Source: Alphaproteobacteria bacterium | GTDB taxonomy: Bacteria > Pseudomonadota > Alphaproteobacteria > Puniceispirillales > Puniceispirillaceae | DNA: 10,674 nt | Assembly (NCBI GenBank): GCA_011522945.1 | Contig: WTHY01000100.1 | Span: forward strand, 1-10,674 | Direction of reading: 5' to 3' | Part shown: piece by piece, positions 1 through 6,721 of the stretch | Position numbering within the stretch: the stretch's first letter is position 1 | Layout of the letters: every line of letters starts with the position of its first letter | Notes under the pieces: generated by a model | The model's input: only the letters and a program-made list of their open reading frames with translations | The model's database searches: none | Told to the model about the DNA's origin: nothing | Program-made: the position numbers and the translations under genes

Positions 1-1963
1 TCACTTCAAGAATTTGCGCTTTCGTGCAAACACCATGTGCCAGCCAATTTGTCATGTGCTGAGAGGAGATGCGTAATGTGGCTCTATCTTCCATAAGACC
101 TACATCGTGGATATCAGGCACTTTTGAACAGCCAATGCCATCATCAATCCACCGTTTTACGTAACCAAGCAGGCCTTGAGCGTTGTTTTCCAACTCTTCT
201 GTAATATCGTCCGCACTCCAATTTGGACGTGTCGCCACAGGAATCGTCAAAATATCATTGAGGTTGGCTCTCGTGCGTGTTTGCAATTCTGCCTGACGTG
301 CAAAGACATCTGTTTCTAGATAATGCATTGCATGGAGCGTTGCTGCTGTTGGTGATGGGACCCAGGCACAATTCGCCCCTGATTTTGGGTGCCCAGATTT
401 CTGTGCAATCATATCAGCCATCATGTCAGGCATAGCCCACATACCTTTGCCGATTTGGGCCTTACCAGAAAATCCACAAGCTAGACCAATATCAACATTT
501 TGATTTTCATAGGCGCTGATCCAAGCCGCTTGTTTCATGTCTCCTTTGCGGATCATCGGACCAGCCTGCATAGAGGTATGAATTTCATCACCTGTGCGGT
601 CCAGGAAGCCAGTATTGATGAAGACAACTCTATCTTGTGCAGCGCGGATACATTCCTTAAGATTCACAGTTGTTCTGCGTTCTTCATCCATAATGCCCAT
701 TTTCAATGTGGCATGTGGCAAGCCCAATAAATTTTCAACGGCACCAAAAATAGCATTGGCAAAGGCCACTTCTTCTGGACCATGCATTTTCGGCTTCACA
801 ATATAGACAGATCCTGTACGGGAATTACCCTGACGCTTGAAATCTGGCAAAGCGGCAAGGACGGTCATAAAGCCATCCATGATCCCCTCTGGAATTTCAG
901 ATCCGTCAGCCAGTAAAATAGCCGGGTTTGTCATTAAATGGCCAACATTACGGACAAGCATTAATGAGCGGCCATGTAATCTGCGCTCACCGCCGTCAGG
1001 TGCTGTGAACACAAGATCCTCAGCTAATTTACGGGTAAAGCTCTTGCCTCCCTTTTGCATGTCGATAGACAAATCTCCTGTCATTAATCCATGCCAATTT
1101 TTATAAGCAAGCACCTTGTCTGCAGCATCAACAGCCGCAACGGAATCTTCACAATCCATGATAGTTGAAAGAGCTGATTCTAGACGAATATCATTGATAT
1201 GAGCTGTGTCGGTGCTGCCAATGGCGCCTGTTGCATCAATTTGAATCTCGATATGTAGGCCATTTTTCTGCAGTAATATTGCAGATGGAGCATCTGCATT
1301 GCCCTGATAGCCTGCAAATTGTGTGCTATCTTGCAGCGATGTAGCGCCTTTTGAGAGTTGCAGATGTAATGCGCCATCTGCGACAGACAGACCTGTTATA
1401 TCTGACCAGCTGCCAGCGGCTAATGGTATATGTGTATCTAATAATCTGCGAGCATAGGCGATGACAGCAGCACCACGTACAGGGTTATAGCCACCACCAC
1501 GTTCAGCACCATTCTCTTCAGACAGGGCATCTGTGCCATAAAGAGCGTCATATAAGCTGCCCCAGCGTGCATTTGCGGCATTAATCGCATAACGGGCATT
1601 CATCACAGGCACGACAAGCTGTGGCCCAGCGATGGTTGCAATTTCAGCATCAACATTTTCGGTTGTAATCGAAAAATCAGAGCCTTCTTCTACCAAATAG
1701 CCAATGTCTTTCAAAAAGGACTGGTAAGAATCTGCCTCTATGCCAGCATCCCGATTATCTTTCAGCCAGCTATCAATTTGCGCCTGCAACGCATCTCGCT
1801 TTGCCAATAAGGCCTTATTTTTTGGCACAAGCATATCAAGATGTGCTTCAAAACCTGACCAAAATGTATCTGCAGATACACCACTTTCAGGAAGGAGTGT
1901 CTCATTCACAAATGTGAGCATATCTGCGTGAACAGCTAGATTTCCTACTGAAATATATCCCAT
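1..1963 (-). CDS. glcB: malate synthase G, C-terminus cut by the window edge
   Basis: Malate synthase G condenses glyoxylate with acetyl-CoA to give malate, in the glyoxylate shunt and glycolate/glyoxylate use, as a cytosolic monomer. The frame is open from the ATG at 1963 to the left edge, giving 654 codons; the family is about 720 residues, so roughly 70 C-terminal residues are missing. Visible family blocks include NARYAINAANARWGSLYDAL, MDCEDSVAAVDAADK, RSLMLVRNVGHLMT, MGIMDEERRT and INTGFLDRTGDE. Catalytic positions known from the E. coli enzyme are present: Arg338, the Mg ligands Glu427 and Asp455, and the catalytic Asp, here residue 626 in LMEDRATLRISSQH. The conserved Cys of GCSKVPDI is residue 612. 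The start is supported by GGAG seven bases upstream (1971-1974). It is transcribed away from the mutase gene behind it, with 226 bp between them that carry an IclR-like operator. The identification is secure. Confidence 0.97.
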   Translation of the reverse strand, partial: MGYISVGNLAVHADMLTFVNETLLPESGVSADTFWSGFEAHLDMLVPKNKALLAKRDALQAQIDSWLKDNRDAGIEADSYQSFLKDIGYLVEEGSDFSITTENVDAEIATIAGPQLVVPVMNARYAINAANARWGSLYDALYGTDALSEENGAERGGGYNPVRGAAVIAYARRLLDTHIPLAAGSWSDITGLSVADGALHLQLSKGATSLQDSTQFAGYQGNADAPSAILLQKNGLHIEIQIDATGAIGSTDTAHINDIRLESALSTIMDCEDSVAAVDAADKVLAYKNWHGLMTGDLSIDMQKGGKSFTRKLAEDLVFTAPDGGERRLHGRSLMLVRNVGHLMTNPAILLADGSEIPEGIMDGFMTVLAALPDFKRQGNSRTGSVYIVKPKMHGPEEVAFANAIFGAVENLLGLPHATLKMGIMDEERRTTVNLKECIRAAQDRVVFINTGFLDRTGDEIHTSMQAGPMIRKGDMKQAAWISAYENQNVDIGLACGFSGKAQIGKGMWAMPDMMADMIAQKSGHPKSGANCAWVPSPTAATLHAMHYLETDVFARQAELQTRTRANLNDILTIPVATRPNWSADDITEELENNAQGLLGYVKRWIDDGIGCSKVPDIHDVGLMEDRATLRISSQHMTNWLAHGVCTKAQILEV

Positions 1964-2013
1964 CTTATATCTCCGTACCCTTATATTCATGGTCATTTTT
2001 GTATGAGGTGACG

Positions 2014-2030
2014 ATGCGCACTATGCGCAT
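2014..2030. promoter_or_regulatory. 17-bp perfect palindrome in the glcB leader
   Basis: ATGCGCA and TGCGCAT form perfect 7-base arms around CTA, 51-67 bases before the glcB start codon. The same bases also read as a direct repeat of ATGCGCA with a 9-base period. The symmetry suits a dimeric regulator, or a hairpin in the leader RNA. I do not recognise the regulator. Confidence 0.4.
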
Positions 2031-2077
2031 ATCTGTGGCTAACATAGGCAAGAGCTGCAAACAGATACAGGATTAAG

Positions 2078-2106
2078 TTTCCACATTATGGAAATTGTTT
2101 CCATAA
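2078..2106. promoter_or_regulatory. IclR-box-like operator upstream of glcB
   Basis: TTATGGAAA and TTTCCATAA form perfect 9-base arms around TTG (2086-2106). The core TGGAAATTGTTTCCA (2089-2103) differs from the published E. coli IclR consensus TGGAAATNATTTCCA at one defined position. A further half-site, TTTCCA at 2078-2083, makes a second inverted pair with TGGAAA at 2089-2094. It lies about 120 bases before the start of malate synthase, an enzyme of the pathway that IclR represses in enterobacteria. Binding by an IclR-family protein is inference. Confidence 0.65.
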
Positions 2107-2146
2107 ATTTGCCCAGATCTTTTTATAGATCCTTTTCACAGATCTA

Positions 2147-2174
2147 TTTATGCCAGTCCATTTGTAAATATCAA
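2147..2174 (-). promoter_or_regulatory. candidate sigma70-type promoter for glcB
   Basis: Read on the minus strand, TTGATA (2169-2174) lies 16 bases before CATAAA (2147-2152). The IclR-like palindrome would then fall a few tens of bases downstream, a suitable place for a repressor to act. The match is modest, and the -35 element overlaps the hairpin at 2163-2180. Confidence 0.3.
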
Positions 2175-2180
2175 TTTACA
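2163..2180. other. AT-rich hairpin just after the mutase gene
   Basis: TGTAAAT and ATTTACA form perfect 7-base arms around ATCA, ten bases beyond the stop codon of the mutase gene. No T-run follows on the minus strand, so it is a poor intrinsic terminator. It may stabilise the mRNA 3' end or act as an operator. Confidence 0.3.
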
Positions 2181-2189
2181 CAGGCCCTT

Positions 2190-3596
2190 TTATATAGCGG
2201 GTGGTGTCCAGTTGATATCGATATCAGATAAGTAGCTTTTAATAGAGCTTAGCATAGCTGTAAGGGCAGCCTGGTCACGGCCTTCAGCACGTAAAACAAG
2301 TTTTGCCTCTGTGTTTGAGGCTCTAATGAGCCACCAGCCATTCGTTGTTGTTAGCCGCACACCATCAATGGTGTTTATACTATCGTTAGGATCAGCTCTT
2401 TCGGCCGCTAACCTGGCTAAAGTCTGCATGGCAGAAAATTTCACATCATCTGGGCAGTCCACATGTAATTCAGGGCTTGCATAGACTTCAGGTAAATTAT
2501 CCATGAAATCTGTAATAGATTGGCCTGTACGTTTCATCTGGCTAAGCACGCGTATGGCCACATACAGACCATCATCAAATCCAAAAAAGCCATCTTTAAT
2601 AAAGATATGCCCTGACATTTCACCAGCTAATGGAGAGTCTAGTTCGGCCATACGTTTTTTGACATGGCTATGGCCTGTTTTGTAAATTAGTGAACGCCCG
2701 CCTGCCTCCTGCAGTAAATTCAGCGCAACCTGACTTGATTTCACATCTAGAAGCAGGAAAGGCTTATCATATTTCGGCGCAATATCCTGTGCAAGATAGG
2801 CTGTAAGCAAATCACCAGGCACAAGCCTGCCTTTCGCATCAATAATACCAATGCGATCACCATCCCCATCAAATCCAATGCCGCAGTCAGCCTCTGCCTC
2901 TGCAACCTGTTGCTGTAGAAAAGCTAATGTTTCAGGATCTACTGGATTTGGATGGTGGTTTGGAAATGTACCATCTATCTCTTCAAAGAGGAGCTTATGT
3001 GTACCGCTTACCTTTTCTAGCAGCTGCCTCACTGACGGACCTGCGGCGCCATTGCCCGTATCCCATATCACATGCACAGAGCCAAAATCAGCATCTTCGA
3101 CAAGTCTCTGCACATAAGCATCTTGGACTGAATAGTCTGAAATGCTGCCACCTGTTTTCACAGGTAAGCCATCTGCTGCTGCTTTTCCTAAATTGATAAT
3201 ATCATCACCAAAAAAACTCTGATGATTTGCAACAAGCTTAAATCCATTATGAGATGGCGGGTTGTGACTGCCTGTGACTTGGATAGCCCCGTCACAGGAT
3301 AAATGTCTATCGGCGAAATACAGCATGGGTGTTGGACCAACACCAATATCTGAAACCCTAGCGCCGCCATCAACTAGACCTTTACCAACGGCTTTGGCAA
3401 GTGATGGCGCACTTAGACGGCCATCCCGTCCCAGCGCAATATGTGGAGTATCCCTGCCGGATTGCTGAGACATGAGCATGGCAAAGGCACGTCCGATAGC
3501 ATAGGCATCTGCCTCAAATAGTGTGTCTCCGACAATGCCGCGTATATCATAGGCGCGCAGAATAGATTGGTGAAATTGATGTGTAAGGACTGTCAT
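2190..3596 (-). CDS. phosphomannomutase/phosphoglucomutase
   Basis: This alpha-D-phosphohexomutase interconverts hexose 6- and 1-phosphates in the cytosol, feeding GDP-mannose and UDP-glucose synthesis. At 468 residues it matches AlgC-type enzymes. All four active-site loops are visible: the phosphoserine loop TGSHNPPSHNG with Ser110, the Mg loop DGDGDR at 243-248, the sugar-specificity loop GEMSGH at 325-330 and the phosphate-binding loop RASNTE at 425-430. GEMSGH is typical of the dual mannose/glucose enzymes rather than of phosphoglucosamine mutase. The start leads directly into the family N-terminus (SILRAYDIRG); the ribosome site is weak (AGAGA about ten bases upstream). It begins 30 bases after galU on the same strand, so they probably form an operon in which this enzyme supplies the glucose-1-phosphate used by GalU. 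Symbols such as manB, algC or pgm would all be guesses about the preferred substrate. Confidence 0.94.
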   Translation of the reverse strand: MTVLTHQFHQSILRAYDIRGIVGDTLFEADAYAIGRAFAMLMSQQSGRDTPHIALGRDGRLSAPSLAKAVGKGLVDGGARVSDIGVGPTPMLYFADRHLSCDGAIQVTGSHNPPSHNGFKLVANHQSFFGDDIINLGKAAADGLPVKTGGSISDYSVQDAYVQRLVEDADFGSVHVIWDTGNGAAGPSVRQLLEKVSGTHKLLFEEIDGTFPNHHPNPVDPETLAFLQQQVAEAEADCGIGFDGDGDRIGIIDAKGRLVPGDLLTAYLAQDIAPKYDKPFLLLDVKSSQVALNLLQEAGGRSLIYKTGHSHVKKRMAELDSPLAGEMSGHIFIKDGFFGFDDGLYVAIRVLSQMKRTGQSITDFMDNLPEVYASPELHVDCPDDVKFSAMQTLARLAAERADPNDSINTIDGVRLTTTNGWWLIRASNTEAKLVLRAEGRDQAALTAMLSSIKSYLSDIDINWTPPAI

Positions 3597-3626
3597 AAAA
3601 ATTTCATCTCTAAAGGAGTTTCAACC

Positions 3627-4493
3627 TTAGCCAAGGTCAGCATCTTTTAGCCATTGCCGCAAATCATCTGACAGGTCAGCCCTATCCAGCGCAAAGGCAA
3701 TATTGGCCTGAAGGAACCCCAATTTTGAACCACAATCAAAGCGCGTTCCAGAAAAACGCATTGCGGTAAATGGCGCTTTGCCGATACGTGCTGCCAGCGA
3801 ATCTGTCAGCTGTATTTCACCGCCAGCCCCTTCATCTTGCGTGCCAAGCTGTTCAAAGAGTTGTGGCTCAATAATATAGCGCCCTACGACAGCCAAATTT
3901 GATGGTGCCTTATCTGGCGCTGGCTTTTCAATCACATCTTTTACTTCAATTTGGCGACCATCATCCTTGCCAGCTGTAATGATACCATAAGCGGCTGTTT
4001 CCGACGGGTCCACATCCATTACAGCAACCATATTCCCACCTTCATAGGCAGATATCATTTCTTGAAGTGCGGAGGGCCCTTTAATAAGATCATCTGCCAG
4101 GAGAATCGCAACAGGCTCATCACCAACCAGATTTCGGGCGCACCAGACAGCATGTCCAAGTCCGGCTGGTTCTTGCTGACGCACATAAGATACAGAGCCA
4201 GGCTCACGCATCATTTCCTGCACCAATTTCAGGGCGTCATGCTTTCCTTTTGCCGTCAGAACAGATTCTAACTCTGTGGAATGATCAAAATGATCTTCGA
4301 TAGCCGTTTTATTGCGCCCTGTGACAAATATGAATTCGGTGATACCAGCAGCACTTGCTTCTTCAACCGCATATTGAATGAGAGGCTTATCTACAACGGG
4401 AAGCATTTCTTTAGGTAATGCTTTTGTTGCTGGCAAAAATCGTGTCCCAAGGCCGCCGACAGGGAAAATGGCCTTTTTTACGCGCATAGACAT
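3627..4493 (-). CDS. galU: UTP--glucose-1-phosphate uridylyltransferase
   Basis: GalU makes UDP-glucose from glucose-1-phosphate and UTP, the precursor for glycans and for UDP-glucuronate. The 288-residue length is typical. The nucleotide-binding segment GLGTRFLPATK (14-24), LPKEMLPVVDKP (26-37), the LLADD metal site (131-135), the VIEKP lysine (Lys190) and GGEIQLTD (224-231) are all present. Two in-frame ATGs compete. The outer one at 4493 directly abuts GAAGAG (4494-4499). The inner one at 4487 has that same purine run six bases upstream, so translation may really start at residue 3. It is the first gene of a minus-strand pair with the mutase and is divergent from gmhA across 94 bp. Identification is secure; only the start is in doubt. 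Confidence 0.95.
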   Translation of the reverse strand: MSMRVKKAIFPVGGLGTRFLPATKALPKEMLPVVDKPLIQYAVEEASAAGITEFIFVTGRNKTAIEDHFDHSTELESVLTAKGKHDALKLVQEMMREPGSVSYVRQQEPAGLGHAVWCARNLVGDEPVAILLADDLIKGPSALQEMISAYEGGNMVAVMDVDPSETAAYGIITAGKDDGRQIEVKDVIEKPAPDKAPSNLAVVGRYIIEPQLFEQLGTQDEGAGGEIQLTDSLAARIGKAPFTAMRFSGTRFDCGSKLGFLQANIAFALDRADLSDDLRQWLKDADLG

Positions 4494-4587
4494 CTCTTCA
4501 TCATGTTTTGCATCATTATCTCTAACTTGCTTTGATTTGTGTAGTCCGGCATATATTTATCGTCAATAGGAAGGCCAGCTTTATACA
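4494..4587. promoter_or_regulatory. divergent promoter region between galU and gmhA
   Basis: Both operons must start here. For galU, the minus strand offers TTGACG (4561-4566) and TACACA (4538-4543) 17 bases apart. For gmhA, the plus strand has an AT-rich TATATTTAT run (4552-4560) that could hold a -10 element. Its upstream partners, TTGCTT (4527-4532) or TTGATT (4532-4537), are not ideally spaced. The two candidate promoters overlap, so the operons may share control. AGGAAGG (4568-4574) is the likely ribosome site for gmhA, though its 13-base spacer is long. Confidence 0.45.
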
Positions 4588-5169
4588 ATGTCACAAACAT
4601 TCATATCAGAATTATTAACAAGGTCTGCAGAGGTAAAACAACTTTGTGAGACGCAATGTAGTACAGCTGCTGAAACAGCAGCACAGTTGATAGCCAAGCG
4701 CCTTACAGCAGGTGGTAAATTATTATTATGCGGCAATGGCGGCTCAGCTGGTGATGCACAGCATCTGGCAGCAGAATTTGTGGCTACATTAGATCACAAA
4801 AATCCACGAGCTGGTTTAGCTGCCTTAGCGCTAACGACAGATACAAGTTTTATAACAGCCTATAGTAATGATTTTGGATTTGAGGGCATCTTTGCACGCC
4901 AAATAGAGGCGCTTGGGAAATCAGATGATGTATTGATAGCCATCTCCACAAGTGGCAATTCTGAAAATATTGTGCGCGCAATAGAATCTGCACAGGGTAA
5001 AAATATTGCTGTTATCGGTATGACAGGCGAGACTGGCGGCAAGATGGCCAATCTATGTGATATTCTTTTGAATGTGCCGAGCCAGATCACAATGCATATT
5101 CAGGAATGTCATATTGCTCTCGGGCATGCTATAACCGCGCGCATCGAACAAATCCTTCAAACTAAGTAA
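4588..5169 (+). CDS. gmhA: D-sedoheptulose-7-phosphate isomerase (phosphoheptose isomerase)
   Basis: GmhA converts sedoheptulose 7-phosphate to D-glycero-D-manno-heptose 7-phosphate, the first step towards the nucleotide-activated heptose used in LPS core or other surface glycans. The 193-residue protein is a single SIS domain. It shows CGNGGSAGDAQH (48-59), the catalytic Glu63 in AAEF, NDFGF (94-98), the phosphate-binding serine loop STSGNS (120-125) and the catalytic His175 in IQECHIALGH. These correspond to Glu65 and His180 of the E. coli enzyme. The Glu/His pair and the GmhA-like spacing separate it from KpsF/KdsD and from GlmS-type SIS proteins. It starts a plus-strand pair with ugd, whose start is 15 bases after this stop. 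No other heptose gene lies in the window, so the rest of that pathway must be elsewhere. Confidence 0.9.
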   Translation: MSQTFISELLTRSAEVKQLCETQCSTAAETAAQLIAKRLTAGGKLLLCGNGGSAGDAQHLAAEFVATLDHKNPRAGLAALALTTDTSFITAYSNDFGFEGIFARQIEALGKSDDVLIAISTSGNSENIVRAIESAQGKNIAVIGMTGETGGKMANLCDILLNVPSQITMHIQECHIALGHAITARIEQILQTK

Positions 5170-5184
5170 TAAAGAAGTCAAAGA

Positions 5185-6492
5185 ATGAACATTGTAATGA
5201 TCGGCACAGGTTATGTAGGGCTTGTCTCTGGTGCTTGTTTTTCTGAATTTGGATTTGACGTTACCTGTGTAGATAAGGATGCAGAGAAGGTTCAAACACT
5301 TAAATCTGGCGGTATTCCCATTTATGAGCCTGGGCTTGATGCGCTCGTCGCGCGGAATGTTGCTGCCGGGCGTTTGTCTTTCACTACGGAATTAGGCCCT
5401 GCTGTTGAAAAGGCAGACGCTGTTTTTATTGCTGTTGGCACGCCTACACGCCGCGGGGATGGTCATGCTGACCTAACCTATGTATATGCGGCCGCAGCAG
5501 AGATTGCAGCCCATCTGTCTGGCTATACAGTTGTTGTTACAAAGTCGACTGTACCTGTTGGCACAGGCCGAGAGGTTGCAACCATTATACAGGAAACAAA
5601 TCCTCAGGCGGAATTTGATGTGGCATCAAACCCAGAATTTCTGCGTGAAGGGTCTGCTATTACAGATTTCATGCGTCCTGACCGAGTTGTTGTTGGGTGC
5701 GAATCTGAAAAATCGCGTGAGGTGATGTCAGCCCTCTACCGCCCCCTCTTTTTAATAGAGACACCTATTCAATTTACAGATTTGGAAACAGCGGAATTGA
5801 TTAAATATGCTGGGAATGCGTTTCTTGCTGTCAAGATTTCCTATATTAATCAGATGGCTGATTTATGTGAGCAGGTGGGTGCTAATGTGCATGCGGTTGC
5901 AAAAGGTATTGGTCTGGATAAACGTATTGGGCCAAAATTCCTGCATCCAGGCCCTGGTTATGGGGGCTCCTGTTTCCCAAAAGACACGCTGGCTTTGGTG
6001 AAGACGGCTGAAAAACACGGAGTTGATGTATCAATCGTATCTAATGTCGTTGCCTATAATGCAGCTCGTAAAAACTCGATGGCAGCCCGTGTAAAAGCAG
6101 CCTTTAGTGGTGATGTGACAGGCCAGAAAATTGCGATTTTAGGTTTGGCCTTTAAGCCAGAAACAGATGACATGCGTGATAGCCCTGCCCTCGATATCAT
6201 TCCGCATTTAATTGCAGATGGCGCAGAAATCCATGCTTATGACCCAGCGGCAATGGATGAGGCAAAGCCACTTCTACCAGCCTCAGTTCAGTATCATGAC
6301 AGTGCTGCTTCCTGCCTTAAGGGTGCTGATGCAGCTGTGATTGTAACAGAATGGAATGAATTTCGAGCGCTTACGCCGGCAAGCTATTTAGAGGCACTTG
6401 CACAACCAAATCTAATCGATTTACGAAATGTGTATCAGCCGGAAGATATGCGGAAAGCTGGTTTGTCTTATAGCTCTATTGGCCGAAAATAA
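5185..6492 (+). CDS. ugd: UDP-glucose 6-dehydrogenase
   Basis: The enzyme oxidises UDP-glucose to UDP-glucuronate with two NAD+, feeding capsule, exopolysaccharide or LPS sugars. The 435-residue length is typical of bacterial Ugd. The N-terminal Rossmann motif is GTGYVG (7-12), with Asp30 ending the second strand, as expected for NAD. Then come PEFLREGSA (150-158), the IKYAGNAF block with Lys207 and Asn211, the nucleophile Cys263 in GYGGSCFPKD, and the C-terminal UDP-binding domain with GLAFKPETDDMRDSP (320-334). A UDP-ManNAc dehydrogenase is a related alternative, but PEFLREGSAI and GYGGSCFPKD fit Ugd better. The ribosome site is weak (AAAGAAG, 5171-5177), which with the 15-base gap suggests coupling to gmhA. 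GalU, encoded divergently, supplies the substrate. Confidence 0.95.
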   Translation: MNIVMIGTGYVGLVSGACFSEFGFDVTCVDKDAEKVQTLKSGGIPIYEPGLDALVARNVAAGRLSFTTELGPAVEKADAVFIAVGTPTRRGDGHADLTYVYAAAAEIAAHLSGYTVVVTKSTVPVGTGREVATIIQETNPQAEFDVASNPEFLREGSAITDFMRPDRVVVGCESEKSREVMSALYRPLFLIETPIQFTDLETAELIKYAGNAFLAVKISYINQMADLCEQVGANVHAVAKGIGLDKRIGPKFLHPGPGYGGSCFPKDTLALVKTAEKHGVDVSIVSNVVAYNAARKNSMAARVKAAFSGDVTGQKIAILGLAFKPETDDMRDSPALDIIPHLIADGAEIHAYDPAAMDEAKPLLPASVQYHDSAASCLKGADAAVIVTEWNEFRALTPASYLEALAQPNLIDLRNVYQPEDMRKAGLSYSSIGRK

Positions 6493-6595
6493 CCTAGAGC
6501 TGCCCCAACGCATCTTGATGAGCTTAGAGAGTTGATGATGTCCTATGACCAGATAGGACCATAATGGTTCCGCATGGGCATCTTAGGGGTTTCGT

Positions 6596-6703
6596 CCAGA
6601 ATTATCTCCAAATACATCTCCAGATGGATACCCAGAATCTTGTCCAGATATGTACCTGCCCTCACACCTAAAATCCTGTCCAAATTCTTGACAGGACTTT
6701 CTC
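6596..6703. repeat. three degenerate 36-bp tandem units
   Basis: Units at 6596-6631, 6632-6667 and 6668-6703 begin CCAGAAT, CCAGAAT and CTAAAAT, and each has a TCCA element near base 12 (TCCAAAT, TCCAGAT, TCCAAAT). The first two agree over roughly two thirds of positions by eye; the third is more diverged and overlaps the terminator. Since 36 is a multiple of three, the minus strand stays open and would read LDRILGVRAGTY, LDKILGIHLEMY, LEIILDETPKMP. The units sit between two convergent genes. Confidence 0.55.
6670..6700. terminator. probable bidirectional intrinsic terminator between convergent genes
   Basis: On the minus strand AAAGTCCTGTC pairs with GACAGGATTTT across the loop AAGAATTTG: an 11-pair stem, including one G-T wobble, ending in a short T-run 22 bases past the stop of the dehydratase-like gene. 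On the plus strand the inner stem TCCTGTC/GACAGGA is followed by CTTTCTC, a weaker tail, about 180 bases past ugd. The convergent arrangement supports the call. The stem is AT-rich at its base and the loop is large. Confidence 0.5.
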
Positions 6704-6721
6704 TAGATTTTACGCAAATTT

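Noticed and set aside
500..1931. Several short frames on both strands within the first 2 kb
   Set aside because: The malate synthase G reading frame runs through the whole region with intact catalytic motifs, so the others are shadows.
2851..3196. Two plus-strand frames of 88-89 codons inside the mutase gene
   Set aside because: They are antisense to the mutase and low in complexity (Ser, Pro and Leu rich), so they are shadow frames.
3951..4271. 106-codon plus-strand frame inside galU
   Set aside because: It lies wholly antisense to galU, which has complete motifs; it is a shadow frame.
6596..6703. CRISPR-like array from 36-bp repeats
   Set aside because: The units are directly adjacent with no spacers and are poorly conserved; this is a degenerate tandem repeat.
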